Shown piece after piece: positions 17,050 to 27,038 of a DNA stretch of 35,995 nucleotides. The stretch's first letter is position 1, and each line of letters begins with the position of its first letter. The translations under genes and the position numbers were made by a program. The notes under the pieces were generated by a model, which was not told the origin of the DNA, made no database searches, and worked only from the letters and a program-made list of their open reading frames with translations. The DNA is taken from assembly GCA_017990895.1 (NCBI GenBank), contig JAGNNA010000004.1, forward strand, positions 1-35,995. The letters run 5' to 3'. This DNA is from Reyranella sp. Lineage in GTDB: Bacteria; Pseudomonadota; Alphaproteobacteria; Reyranellales; Reyranellaceae.

Positions 17050-17468
17050 ATGACGAGAGGCGATCCACGAGACTGGATGTGGTCGGAAGCGCTGCAGATG
17101 CTGGCGCAGGCCGAGCGGCTGCATCAGCAGACCTTCAGGCCGCAGACCGCAGGCCGCCTGCGTCCCAGCTGGGAGCCGCCGGTCGACGTGCTGGAGACCG
17201 AGCGCGAAGTGCTGATCCTGGCCGCGCTTCCCGGCGTCGACGTGCAAAGGGTCGAGGCCGTGATCGAGAACGGCACGCTCGTTCTGTCGGGCGAGCGCAC
17301 TGTTCCCGCCGAGCTCAGGACGGCGAAAATCCATCGCATGGAGCTGCCGCAAGGCCGCTTTGAGCGCCGCATCGCGCTACCGCCCGGCGTCTATGGCGAG
17401 GTCCGGCGCTTCGAGGCGAACGGTTGCCTGGTGGTGACGCTGGCCAAGGCCGGCATGCGGAGGCAACC

Positions 17469-17472
<4 letters not shown>
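17050..17472 (+). CDS. Hsp20/alpha-crystallin small heat-shock protein
   Basis: ATP-independent holdase chaperone that binds unfolding proteins in the cytoplasm. The 140-residue product has a short N-terminal arm and an alpha-crystallin domain (about 41-136): WEPPVDVLETEREVLILAALPGV, VIENGTLVLSGER, FERRIALPPGV and the closing GCLVVTLAK (usual GVLTVTLPK). The C-terminal I-x-I/V tail used for oligomer assembly is absent. The ATG at 17050 is chosen because GGAGG lies eight bases upstream; a TTG at 17035 would overlap the hairpin. The stop overlaps the lon start (ATGA), so chaperone and protease are coupled. Confidence 0.92.
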
Positions 17473-19859
<2,387 letters not shown>

Positions 19860-19866
19860 ACCCCAC

Positions 19867-19955
19867 TGTCGTCCTGAGCGCCAGCGAAGGACCTGACCGA
19901 GCGACCAGAGTACTGCGTTGCTTGCGCCAGATCCTTCGCTTCGCTCAGGATGACA
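19867..19955. repeat. Inverted dispersed repeat of the GTCATCCTGAGCG type
   Basis: The left arm at 19867-19894 (TGTCGTCCTGAGCG...AGCGAAGGA) and the right arm at 19929-19955 are near-complementary over about 26 bases around a 34-base centre. The arm sequence TGTCATCCTGAGCGAAGCGA is, from memory, a very common intergenic repeat in many GC-rich bacteria and is often mis-translated as VILSEAKDL or SFAGAQDD peptides. It lies seven bases after the lon stop and just before the convergent amidohydrolase stop, so it probably also acts as a transcription end. Confidence 0.75.
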
Positions 19956-19958
19956 GAG

Positions 19959-21407
19959 TCAAGCGATCGGCAGCGACAGCGGGGAGATGACTTCGCCGGG
20001 GCGCTGGGCATAGTCGAGCTTGACCGAATCGCGCAGCATGCGGGCCTGCGCTTCGGAGAGCCGCTCCATGGCGGCCTTCGGATCGAGATGCACCGGGTCG
20101 CCGTCCTCCAGCACGATCTCGCCATCGACCAGCACCGTCCGCACCGCGCGATCGGCGGCATGGAAGACGAAGGAGCGCAGCGGGTCGCGCGCCGGCTGCA
20201 TCAGCGGATGCTCGAGGTCGACCAGCACGATGTCGGCCGCCATACCGGGCGCCAGTGCGCCGATGTCGTCGCGGCCGAGCGCCGCCGCGCCGCCGAAGGT
20301 CGCGGCCTCGAAGGCGCCGGCCGTGTCGAGGCTGCGGATGTCCTTGCTCATCAGGCGGCCGGCGACGATGGCGAGCCGCATCTCCTCGATCAGATTGTGC
20401 GGCGCGCAGTCGGTGCCGAGGCCGACGTTGACGCCGCGCGCGCGATAGCGGCCGACATGGTCCATCGCGAGCCCGTAGCGTGCGAAGGGCTGCGGACAGT
20501 GCGCCACCGACGCGCCCGCTTCCGCGATCAGGTCGAGGTCCTTGCGGGTGTGCCAGTTAATTTGAGGATGGTCGTCGAGCAGGATGCAGTGCGCCATGAT
20601 CGTGTCGGACTTCATCAGCCCGTTCTGTGCCGCCCACTGGATCGGCGTCATATTGTGGCGGCGGATCATCTCGCGCACCTCGACCACTGACTGGCCGACA
20701 TGGGTCGAGAAGCGGCGGCCCGTGTCGTCGGCATGCTTGCGGCCGGCGGCGAACAGTTCCGGCGTCACCGTGTCGATCTGCGCCGGAAAGACCACGGCGC
20801 CCAGGCGTCCCGAATTGTGCGCCTCCGCCTCGTCCATGACCCGCCTGGCCTTCTCGAACTGCGCGACGCCGGCGGCTTCGTCCCATTTCCAGGTCACGGT
20901 CTGCGGCGCCGCCATGCCCCAGCGCGCGGAGGCGAAGGTCGGCGCCGCGTAGAAGCGCATGCCGCTCCGCGCCATCGTCTCCAGCCAGCCCTCGAACGGC
21001 ACGGTGACGTCGCACGCCGTCGTGGTGCCGGCGCGCAGCATTTCGGAATAGGCCATCGTCGCCGCGCCCTGGCGGCCGTCGTCACCGAGGCGAAAGGCCT
21101 GCAGCCGCTCCATCAGGCCCGTCATCTGCTGCTCGGGCACGCCGTGATCCTCGCGCACGCCGCGATAGCCGGGCTCCGTGGAGGGATGGGAATGAATGTT
21201 GATCAGGCCGGGTAGGGCCAACAGGCCCTTGCCATCGAACACGGTCTCGCCCGGTCCCGTTGGACGGGCGCCGGCCGGCGTGATCTCGACGATGCGGCCG
21301 TCCTTCAAGTGCAGGTCGACCTCGCGGCGGTAGATGTGGCGCCTCTCGGTGCCGTCCCGGACCACGGCCCAGGAGACGTTTCGGATCGAATCGGGCCGAA
21401 TGGACAT
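19959..21407 (-). CDS. Amidohydrolase, TrzA/AtzB/SsnA-like
   Basis: The 482-residue cytosolic metal hydrolase removes amino or chloro groups from, or opens, N-heterocycles or related amines. Metal ligands are visible: His72 and His74 in LPGLINIHSHPS, a His in FSTHVGQ near 235, a His in MAHCILLDDHP near 272, and Asp in LGTDCAPHN near 332. It resembles the chlorohydrolase/aminohydrolase branch (N-ethylammeline chlorohydrolase, guanine or SAH deaminase relatives); the real substrate is unknown. The start at 21407 follows a GGGGAGC ribosome binding site; an upstream in-frame ATG at 21536 lies inside the divergent gene. It shares a 92-base divergent promoter region with the binding-protein gene, which may supply its substrate. 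Confidence 0.9.
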   Translation of the reverse strand: MSIRPDSIRNVSWAVVRDGTERRHIYRREVDLHLKDGRIVEITPAGARPTGPGETVFDGKGLLALPGLINIHSHPSTEPGYRGVREDHGVPEQQMTGLMERLQAFRLGDDGRQGAATMAYSEMLRAGTTTACDVTVPFEGWLETMARSGMRFYAAPTFASARWGMAAPQTVTWKWDEAAGVAQFEKARRVMDEAEAHNSGRLGAVVFPAQIDTVTPELFAAGRKHADDTGRRFSTHVGQSVVEVREMIRRHNMTPIQWAAQNGLMKSDTIMAHCILLDDHPQINWHTRKDLDLIAEAGASVAHCPQPFARYGLAMDHVGRYRARGVNVGLGTDCAPHNLIEEMRLAIVAGRLMSKDIRSLDTAGAFEAATFGGAAALGRDDIGALAPGMAADIVLVDLEHPLMQPARDPLRSFVFHAADRAVRTVLVDGEIVLEDGDPVHLDPKAAMERLSEAQARMLRDSVKLDYAQRPGEVISPLSLPIA

Positions 21408-21430
21408 GATTTCTGCTCCCCGCAAAGGCA

Positions 21431-21447
21431 TGCCTATTGCATAGGCA
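21431..21447. promoter_or_regulatory. Palindrome in the divergent promoter region (possible operator)
   Basis: TGCCTAT-TGC-ATAGGCA is a perfect 7-bp inverted repeat with a three-base centre, overlapping a second palindrome GGCATGCC (21428-21435). It lies in the middle of the 92 bases between the divergent amidohydrolase and binding-protein genes. TTGCAT inside it and TAGAAT at 21462-21467 could be a promoter for the binding-protein gene, although the 19-base spacing is long. Regulator unknown. Confidence 0.4.
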
Positions 21448-21499
21448 CCGCAATGGGACGATAGAATCGGGAAAACGACAGAACAAGGAGGCAGATGTG

Positions 21500-23065
21500 A
21501 TGCGGAAAATGAAATGGGCCGCCCTCGCCGCGGCAACGACAGCGCTGTTCTCGGTCACGGCCGAGGCGCAGACCTTGAAGGTCGTCAAGCATTCGGACGT
21601 CAAGATCGTCGACCCGATCTGGACCACCGCCTACATCGTCCGCAACTACGGCTACATGGTCTACGACACGCTGCTGGCGGTCGACGAGAAGCTCGACGTC
21701 AAGCCGCAGATGCTGGAGAGCTGGAAGGTGAGCGACGACAAGCTCACCTACACATTCACCCTGCGCGATGGGCTAAAGTTCCATGACGGGGCGTCGGTGA
21801 CATCCGAGGACTGCATCGCCTCGATCAAGCGCTGGGCCTCGCGCGACGCGATGGGCCAGAAGCTCATGGGCTTCACCAAGGCTCTGGCGGCCGTCGACGA
21901 CAAGACCTTCACGCTCACCCTCACCGAGCCCTACGGGCTGGTCATCGAATCGCTCGGCAAGCCCAGCTCGAACGTGCCGTTCATCATGCCCAAGCGCATC
22001 GCCGAGACGCCGGGCAACACGCAGATCAAGGAGTTCATCGGCTCCGGCCCGTTCGTGTTCCGCGCCGACCTGTGGCGGCCGGGCGAGAAGACGGTCTACG
22101 ACAAGTTCAAGGACTACAAGCCGCGCGCCGAGCCGCCCTCGGCTCTCTCGGGCGGCAAGAACGTCTATGTCGACCGGGTCGAGTGGATCAACATCACCGA
22201 TCCGCAGACCGCGGCCAACGCGCTGATGACCGGCGAGATCGACATCCTCGAGCAGCCGCTGATCGAGATGCTGCCGCTGATCGAGAAGGACAAGAACATC
22301 GAGGTCAAGGATCTCAACCCCTTGGGCAGCCAGTACAGCCTGCGCTTCAACGTGCTGCACAAGCCGTTCGACAACGCGAAGATCCGCCAGGCCGCGCTCT
22401 ATGCGCTGAACCAGAAGGACTTCCTGCTCGCCGCCATCAACGACCCGAGATACTTCAAGGAGTGCAAGGCACTCTTCATCTGCGGCACGCCCTATGCGAC
22501 CGACGCGGGCTTCGAGGACAAGCTCGAGTCCAACTTCGCCAAATCCAAGGAGATCCTCAAGCAGGAAGGCTATGACGGCACGCCCGTCGTGCTGCTGTTC
22601 GCCACCGACACCAACACCGGCCGCCTGACCCCGATCGCGAAATCGCTGTTGGAGCGCGGCGGCTTCGTCGTCGACATGCAGGCCATGGATTGGCAGACGG
22701 TGCTGTCGCGCCGCGCCCGCAAGGAGCCGCTGAACGCCGGCGGCTGGAGCGCGTTCATGACCTCCTGGGTGTCGGCCGACCTGCTCAATCCCATCGTCTC
22801 GGCCTTCGTCGGCGCCGCCTGCGACAAGGCCGCGATCGGCTGGCCGTGCGACGCCAAGATCGAGGAGCTGCGCGACGCCTTCGCCAAGACGACCGACCCG
22901 GCCAAGCGCAAGGAACTGGCGACTGCGGTTCAGGTCCGCGAGTCGGAGTATCCGACCTTTGCCCAGCTCGGCCAGTTCAACATCCCGATGGCGATCCGCA
23001 AGAACGTGACCGGCAGCCTGTCCTCGCCGGCGCCGGTCTTCTGGAACATCAGGAAGGCGCAGTAG
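21500..23065 (+). CDS. ABC transporter substrate-binding protein, SBP_bac_5 (DppA/OppA type)
   Basis: Periplasmic binding protein that delivers peptides or other small solutes to an ABC importer. The 521-residue product has a Sec signal peptide (MRKMKWAALAAATTALFSVTAEAQ) and the family-5 pattern: an early YDTLLAVDEKLDVKPQMLESW block, the signature region LTYTFTLRDGLKFHDGASVT, and the later NVLHKPFDNAKIRQAALYALN block. The start follows AAGGAGG with eight bases of spacing. No permease or ATPase genes lie nearby, so it must use components encoded elsewhere. The divergent pairing with the amidohydrolase suggests a linked uptake function, which is an inference. Confidence 0.94.
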   Translation: MRKMKWAALAAATTALFSVTAEAQTLKVVKHSDVKIVDPIWTTAYIVRNYGYMVYDTLLAVDEKLDVKPQMLESWKVSDDKLTYTFTLRDGLKFHDGASVTSEDCIASIKRWASRDAMGQKLMGFTKALAAVDDKTFTLTLTEPYGLVIESLGKPSSNVPFIMPKRIAETPGNTQIKEFIGSGPFVFRADLWRPGEKTVYDKFKDYKPRAEPPSALSGGKNVYVDRVEWINITDPQTAANALMTGEIDILEQPLIEMLPLIEKDKNIEVKDLNPLGSQYSLRFNVLHKPFDNAKIRQAALYALNQKDFLLAAINDPRYFKECKALFICGTPYATDAGFEDKLESNFAKSKEILKQEGYDGTPVVLLFATDTNTGRLTPIAKSLLERGGFVVDMQAMDWQTVLSRRARKEPLNAGGWSAFMTSWVSADLLNPIVSAFVGAACDKAAIGWPCDAKIEELRDAFAKTTDPAKRKELATAVQVRESEYPTFAQLGQFNIPMAIRKNVTGSLSSPAPVFWNIRKAQ

Positions 23066-23078
23066 GAAAGACTTCCTT

Positions 23079-23106
23079 GGAGCGCGCCTCTCCAGTGGCG
23101 CGCTCC
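23079..23106. terminator. Perfect 10-bp hairpin between convergent genes
   Basis: GGAGCGCGCC and GGCGCGCTCC pair perfectly around the eight-base loop tctccagt. The hairpin sits between the stops of the binding-protein gene and the convergent acetyltransferase gene. It lacks a T-run on either side, so bidirectional termination is likely but not certain. Confidence 0.6.
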
Positions 23107-23112
23107 GATGAA

Positions 23113-23955
23113 TCAGCCGAGCTCCAGGCTGGTCACGCCGTACAGGCCGGCATAGTCGACGTCGGGATCCGCCCCCGTGTACATGCGGGCGGTCTCGAAG
23201 GAGGGCTTGAGCCCGACCTGTTCGGCGAGCTTCACGGCCGGCTTGTTGCGATCGGGCACGTCGATGGCGACAGCAGTCGCGCCGAGCGTGGTCGCGAGTG
23301 CTCCCACCAGAGTGGCGGCGATTTCCGGCGTCGCGCCGTAGAGCGGGCCGACGCGGGAGGCGGCGGCACAGGCACGCATCACGGCGAAGCCCGCGATCTC
23401 GCCGTCCCGTAGCGCGACCAGGGACGCCCGCTCCGGCAGCGAGATCCAGGAGGCGAGGAAGGAATCGCGGGCCTCGGGAAAAAACCGGCGATCGTAGGCG
23501 GCAAGCCGGTCGAAGCCGATGCTGCGCGCATCGGCGAAGGTGACGCCGGTCGGCGGCTTGGGCGACGGAGGCGCGCCCTCGTGCCGGATGTTGTTCCAGG
23601 CGAGCCGGAAGCCCGACTTCGTGTAGTTGCCCTGCTGCGCCACGACGCCGTCGAGCCCGACATTGCGTCCCGCAAGCCGCGCCATACCGGCGCGCCAGAC
23701 CTGGATCCCGTAGCCCTTCCCGCGCACCGCCGGCCGAGCGATGTAGAAGCCCAGGAAGCCGAAGCCCGCGCCGTATTTCACGACGGAGATGCAGGCCTGC
23801 GGCTCACCATCGAGGCGGCCGATCAGGAATGCGCCGGGGTCCGTGGCGAAGAAGACATGGGCATCCGTATTGCCCGGATTCCAGCCTTCGTCGTTGGCCC
23901 AGGCGGCCATGCGTTGAACGTCGTCGGCGCTGCCGACCTTGATCTCGAAGCTCAT
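23113..23955 (-). CDS. GNAT family N-acetyltransferase (two-domain, YitH-like)
   Basis: The 280-residue protein has an N-terminal GNAT domain with the acetyl-CoA loop RGKGYG at 78-83 after the strand FGFLGFYIARPAV. A second half begins near 145 (FADARSIGFDRLAAYDRRFFPEARDSFLASW), the layout of GNAT proteins with an Acetyltransf_18-type C-terminal domain. It acetylates an unknown amine. It starts 11 bases after the flavin monooxygenase gene and should be the last gene of that transcription unit. Confidence 0.87.
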   Translation of the reverse strand: MSFEIKVGSADDVQRMAAWANDEGWNPGNTDAHVFFATDPGAFLIGRLDGEPQACISVVKYGAGFGFLGFYIARPAVRGKGYGIQVWRAGMARLAGRNVGLDGVVAQQGNYTKSGFRLAWNNIRHEGAPPSPKPPTGVTFADARSIGFDRLAAYDRRFFPEARDSFLASWISLPERASLVALRDGEIAGFAVMRACAAASRVGPLYGATPEIAATLVGALATTLGATAVAIDVPDRNKPAVKLAEQVGLKPSFETARMYTGADPDVDYAGLYGVTSLELG

Positions 23956-23966
23956 GGGCGCGGAGC

Positions 23967-25313
23967 TTACTCCGCGGCCCTGGCCTTTTCCGCGAAAAAG
24001 CGGTTCTCCGGCCGCGGCAGTCCGAGATTCTCGCGCAGGGTCGTGCCTTCATACTCTGTACGGAAGAGGCCGCGGCGCTGCAGCTCGGGCACGACCTTGT
24101 CGACGAAGTCGTCGAGCCCACCCGGCAGGTAGGGGAACATGACGTTGAAGCCGTCGCAGGCTTCCGTCACCAGCCACTCCTCCATCTGGTCGGCGATCAT
24201 CGCCGGCGTCCCCAGCATGCCGAGCCCGCCATAGCCGCCGAGGCGTCCCGCGATCTGGCGCACGGTCAGATTCTCGCGACGCCCGAGTTCGATCACCCTG
24301 TCGCGGCCGCTCTTGCTGGCCTCGGTCTCGGGAATGTCGTCGGGCAGCTTCTTGTCAGGATCGAACTTGCGGGCATCGACGCCCAGCGCCATCGAGACGG
24401 CGGCGATCGAGCTGTCGTAGTTCACAAGGCTGTCGAGCCGCGCCCGCTTCTCCTTCGCCTCGTCGAGCGAATCGCCCACCACCACGAAGGCGCCGGGCAG
24501 GATCTTGATATGATCGGGGTTGCGGCCGATCATCCTCGCCCGCTCCTTCACGTCGGCATAGAAGGCGCGTGCGCCCTCGATCGGACCGCCGGCGGCGAAC
24601 ACCATCTCCGCCGTCTCGGCCGCGAGCTGGCGGCCGGCGTCGGACGCACCGGCCTGCACGATGACCGGCCAGCCCTGCACCGGACGGGCGATGTTGAGCG
24701 GCCCGCGGACCTTCAGGTACTTGCCCTTGTGGTCGAGCACATGGAGCTTCGCCGGATCGAAGTAGATCCCGTTCTCGACGTCCCGGATGAAGGCATCGTC
24801 GGCCCAGGAATCCCACAGACCCGTCACCACGTCGAAGAATTCGCGGGCGCGGGCGTAGCGCTCGGCATGGGGCATCTGGTCGTCCATGCCGAAGTTCAAG
24901 GCGGCATCCGGATTGGAGGTCGTCACCAGGTTCCAGCCGGCGCGACCCTCGCTGATATGGTCGAGCGAGGCGAAGCGGCGGGCGATCGTGTAGGCGGGCT
25001 CGAAGGTGCTCGAGGCGGTGGCGATCAGGCCGAGATGCTTCGTGGCCATCGCCAGCGCCGGCAGGAGCGTCAACGGATCGAACGAGGTCACCGTGGCGCT
25101 GTGCTTCAGCGCCTCCATCGGCATGTTCAGCACGGCCAGGTGATCGGCCATGAAGAAGGCATCGAACTTCCCGCGCTCCAGCGTCTGGGCGTACTTCACC
25201 AGCGCCTTGAGATTGAAGTTGGCGTCCGGCGTGCCGCCGGGATAGCGCCACGCCGCGGTGTGGATGCTGACGGGGCGCATGAAGGCGCCGAGGCGAAGCT
25301 TCTTCTGGGTCAT
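23967..25313 (-). CDS. LLM-class flavin-dependent monooxygenase, NtaA/SnaA/DszA type
   Basis: The 448-residue product belongs to the bacterial luciferase-like FMNH2-dependent monooxygenases of the nitrilotriacetate monooxygenase branch. Typical blocks are LRLGAFMRPVSIHTAAWRYP at the N-terminus, FDAFFMADHLAV, LATASSTFEPAYTIARRFASLDHISEGRAGWNLVTT-like phrasing (ATASSTFEPAYTIARRF here), WPVIVQAGASDAGRQLA, and a C-terminal FNVMFPYLPGGLDDFVDKVV. It needs reduced flavin from a separate reductase, not encoded here. Known members cleave C-N or C-S bonds or oxidise N-compounds, which would fit the amidase and amidohydrolase neighbours. The ATG has only a weak ribosome binding site. Confidence 0.93.
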   Translation of the reverse strand: MTQKKLRLGAFMRPVSIHTAAWRYPGGTPDANFNLKALVKYAQTLERGKFDAFFMADHLAVLNMPMEALKHSATVTSFDPLTLLPALAMATKHLGLIATASSTFEPAYTIARRFASLDHISEGRAGWNLVTTSNPDAALNFGMDDQMPHAERYARAREFFDVVTGLWDSWADDAFIRDVENGIYFDPAKLHVLDHKGKYLKVRGPLNIARPVQGWPVIVQAGASDAGRQLAAETAEMVFAAGGPIEGARAFYADVKERARMIGRNPDHIKILPGAFVVVGDSLDEAKEKRARLDSLVNYDSSIAAVSMALGVDARKFDPDKKLPDDIPETEASKSGRDRVIELGRRENLTVRQIAGRLGGYGGLGMLGTPAMIADQMEEWLVTEACDGFNVMFPYLPGGLDDFVDKVVPELQRRGLFRTEYEGTTLRENLGLPRPENRFFAEKARAAE

Positions 25314-25394
25314 GGGCGGTATGTTGCGCCCGCCGGGCGGACCGGCAAGGCCCGCTCGGACGACAAGAACTAATTCAACGAATTATTTCCCCGA

Positions 25395-26789
25395 TCAGAC
25401 GATCGGCGGGTGCTTTTTGTCCGTCCCCGCTACGCGCTCCCAGGCACGCGCCACCTGGAAGACCGTGGCTTCGTCGAAGTAGCGGCCGACGAACTGCACC
25501 GAGACCGGCAGGCCGCCGACCGAAAGGCCGGCCATCATGGCGAGCGCCGGATGGCCGGTGACGTTGAAGGGCGTGCGGGCCTGGCGCGGGTAGGTGCGCT
25601 CGACTTCGGCGGTATCCTCGATGCGGCAGGCCGGGTCCATCGAGCTGGCGCAGAGCAGCACATCGACCTCGCGGAAGGCGGCCTCGACCTCGGCGATCAT
25701 CTGCAGGCGGCGGCGGCTCGCCAGCATGTAGTCGCCCGCGCTCATGAAGGCGCCGGCCATCAGACGCTGGCGACCCAGCTTCCCGTAGTCGCCGGGCCGC
25801 TCGCTGAGCCAAGGTCCGTGGATCGACCAGGCCTCGCTTTGCAGGATCACGCGGTTCACGGCGCCGAACTCGCCGAGCGTCGGCAAGGTGATGTTGCGCA
25901 CCTCGGCGCCCTCGACCTGCAAGCTGCGCGCGACATGCTCCAGCGCCGCGGTGACCTCGGGGTTCGCGGGCGTGTCGATCTCGTGGAAATGGCGGACGAA
26001 GCCCACACGCAGGCCGCGTATGCCGCGATCGAGTGCCGCCGCGTAGTGACCCTGTGAAGCGACCGCGCTGCCGGGATCGAGCGGATCATGGCCGGCGATC
26101 GCTTCCAGCATCAGCGCATTGTCGGCGACGGTGCGCGTCATCGGCCCGACATGGTCGAGCGTGAAGGAGAGCGGAAAGACGCCGCGGCGCGAGACCAGGC
26201 CATAGGTCGGCTTCAGGCCGACGATGCCGCAGCAGCTCGCCGGGTTGCGCACGCTGCCGCCGGTATCGGTGCCCAGCGCCATCGGGAACAGGCCGGCCGC
26301 CACGCCCGAACCGGAGCCGGAAGAAGAGCCGCCGGGATGATGATCGGTGTTCCAGGGATTGCGCGCGGGCGGCCACGGGAGATCGAAGCTCGGCCCGCCG
26401 ATGGCGAACTCATGCGTGGAGAGCTTGCCCAGCACGATGGCGCCGGCGCCGCGCAGCTTCTCGACGCAGACCGCGTCTGCGGTCGCCATGTGATGCTGCC
26501 GGACCTTCGAATGGCAGGTCGTCGGCAGGCCGGCGACGTCGATGATGTCCTTGACGCCGACGGGCACACCGTGCAGCGGCCCGCGCAACCGACCCGACTG
26601 CGCCTCGGTTTCGGCAGCTAGGGCAGCGGCCATCGCTGCCTCGCCATCGACGCGGATGAAGGCGTTGAGCCTGGGATCGAGCCGCTCGATACGGTCGAGC
26701 AGCGCCTTCGTGAGATCGACCGGCGAGAGTTCCTTCGCGGCGATGGCGCGCGCGGCCGCCCCCACCGTCATCCAGTGCAGATCGCTCAT
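25395..26789 (-). CDS. Amidase-signature hydrolase, AtzE-like
   Basis: The 464-residue enzyme hydrolyses an amide with the Ser-cisSer-Lys triad of the amidase-signature family: Lys80 in GVPVGVKDIID, the cis-Ser in HPGGSSSGSGSG near 155, and nucleophile Ser179 in GTDTGGSVRNPASCCG. Length and the small DUF4089-type gene directly upstream resemble the AtzE-AtzG pair (1-carboxybiuret hydrolase of s-triazine breakdown), so it is more likely a catabolic amidohydrolase than GatA. The start codon overlaps the small gene's stop (ATGA). Eighty-one bases separate it from the downstream monooxygenase gene. Confidence 0.92.
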   Translation of the reverse strand: MSDLHWMTVGAAARAIAAKELSPVDLTKALLDRIERLDPRLNAFIRVDGEAAMAAALAAETEAQSGRLRGPLHGVPVGVKDIIDVAGLPTTCHSKVRQHHMATADAVCVEKLRGAGAIVLGKLSTHEFAIGGPSFDLPWPPARNPWNTDHHPGGSSSGSGSGVAAGLFPMALGTDTGGSVRNPASCCGIVGLKPTYGLVSRRGVFPLSFTLDHVGPMTRTVADNALMLEAIAGHDPLDPGSAVASQGHYAAALDRGIRGLRVGFVRHFHEIDTPANPEVTAALEHVARSLQVEGAEVRNITLPTLGEFGAVNRVILQSEAWSIHGPWLSERPGDYGKLGRQRLMAGAFMSAGDYMLASRRRLQMIAEVEAAFREVDVLLCASSMDPACRIEDTAEVERTYPRQARTPFNVTGHPALAMMAGLSVGGLPVSVQFVGRYFDEATVFQVARAWERVAGTDKKHPPIV

Positions 26790-26968
26790 AGCGTCATCCC
26801 CGCCTTCATCGGCGGCCAGGGCTCGGCGACCGGATCCGCCGGACGTCTGATCTTCTGCGCGACGTCGGCTGCCTGCCTGGCGGAGATCGCCACATCGTCG
26901 GGGAATTCCGCCAGCGCCCTGGCGAGGCCCGCCCGGTGCGCCAGCACCTCGATTGCTTTCTTGTCCAT
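26786..26968 (-). CDS. AtzG-like small subunit (DUF4089 type)
   Basis: The 60-residue protein (MDKKAIEVLAHRAGLARALA...DVAQKIRRPADPVAEPWPP) is short, helical and Glu/Ala-rich, like the AtzG/GatC-like subunits that bind and stabilise AtzE-type amidases. The start is fixed by GAGGAGG five bases upstream; the frame is open further upstream but without family-like sequence. The stop overlaps the amidase start by ATGA. The ribosome binding site and ATG form one arm of a perfect inverted repeat (26966-27001), so translation may depend on the 5' end of the transcript. Confidence 0.82.
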   Translation of the reverse strand: MDKKAIEVLAHRAGLARALAEFPDDVAISARQAADVAQKIRRPADPVAEPWPPMKAGMTL

Positions 26969-27001
26969 GCTGACCTCCTCAGTCCAGAGGAGGTCAGCAT
27001 G
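26966..27001. repeat. Perfect 15-bp inverted repeat carrying an RBS and ATG in both arms
   Basis: The left arm 26966-26980 and right arm 26987-27001 are perfect reverse complements around the six-base spacer agtcca. Each arm, read outward, is GAGGAGGTCAGCATG, that is, a strong ribosome binding site and start codon. The minus-strand copy starts the AtzG-like gene; the plus-strand copy starts an unconvincing frame. In a minus-strand transcript that reads through from upstream, the hairpin would bury the AtzG-like start. Confidence 0.85.
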
Positions 27002-27038
27002 AGTCGTGCCAGCCACCCCAGCCTGAAATTCCGACAAA

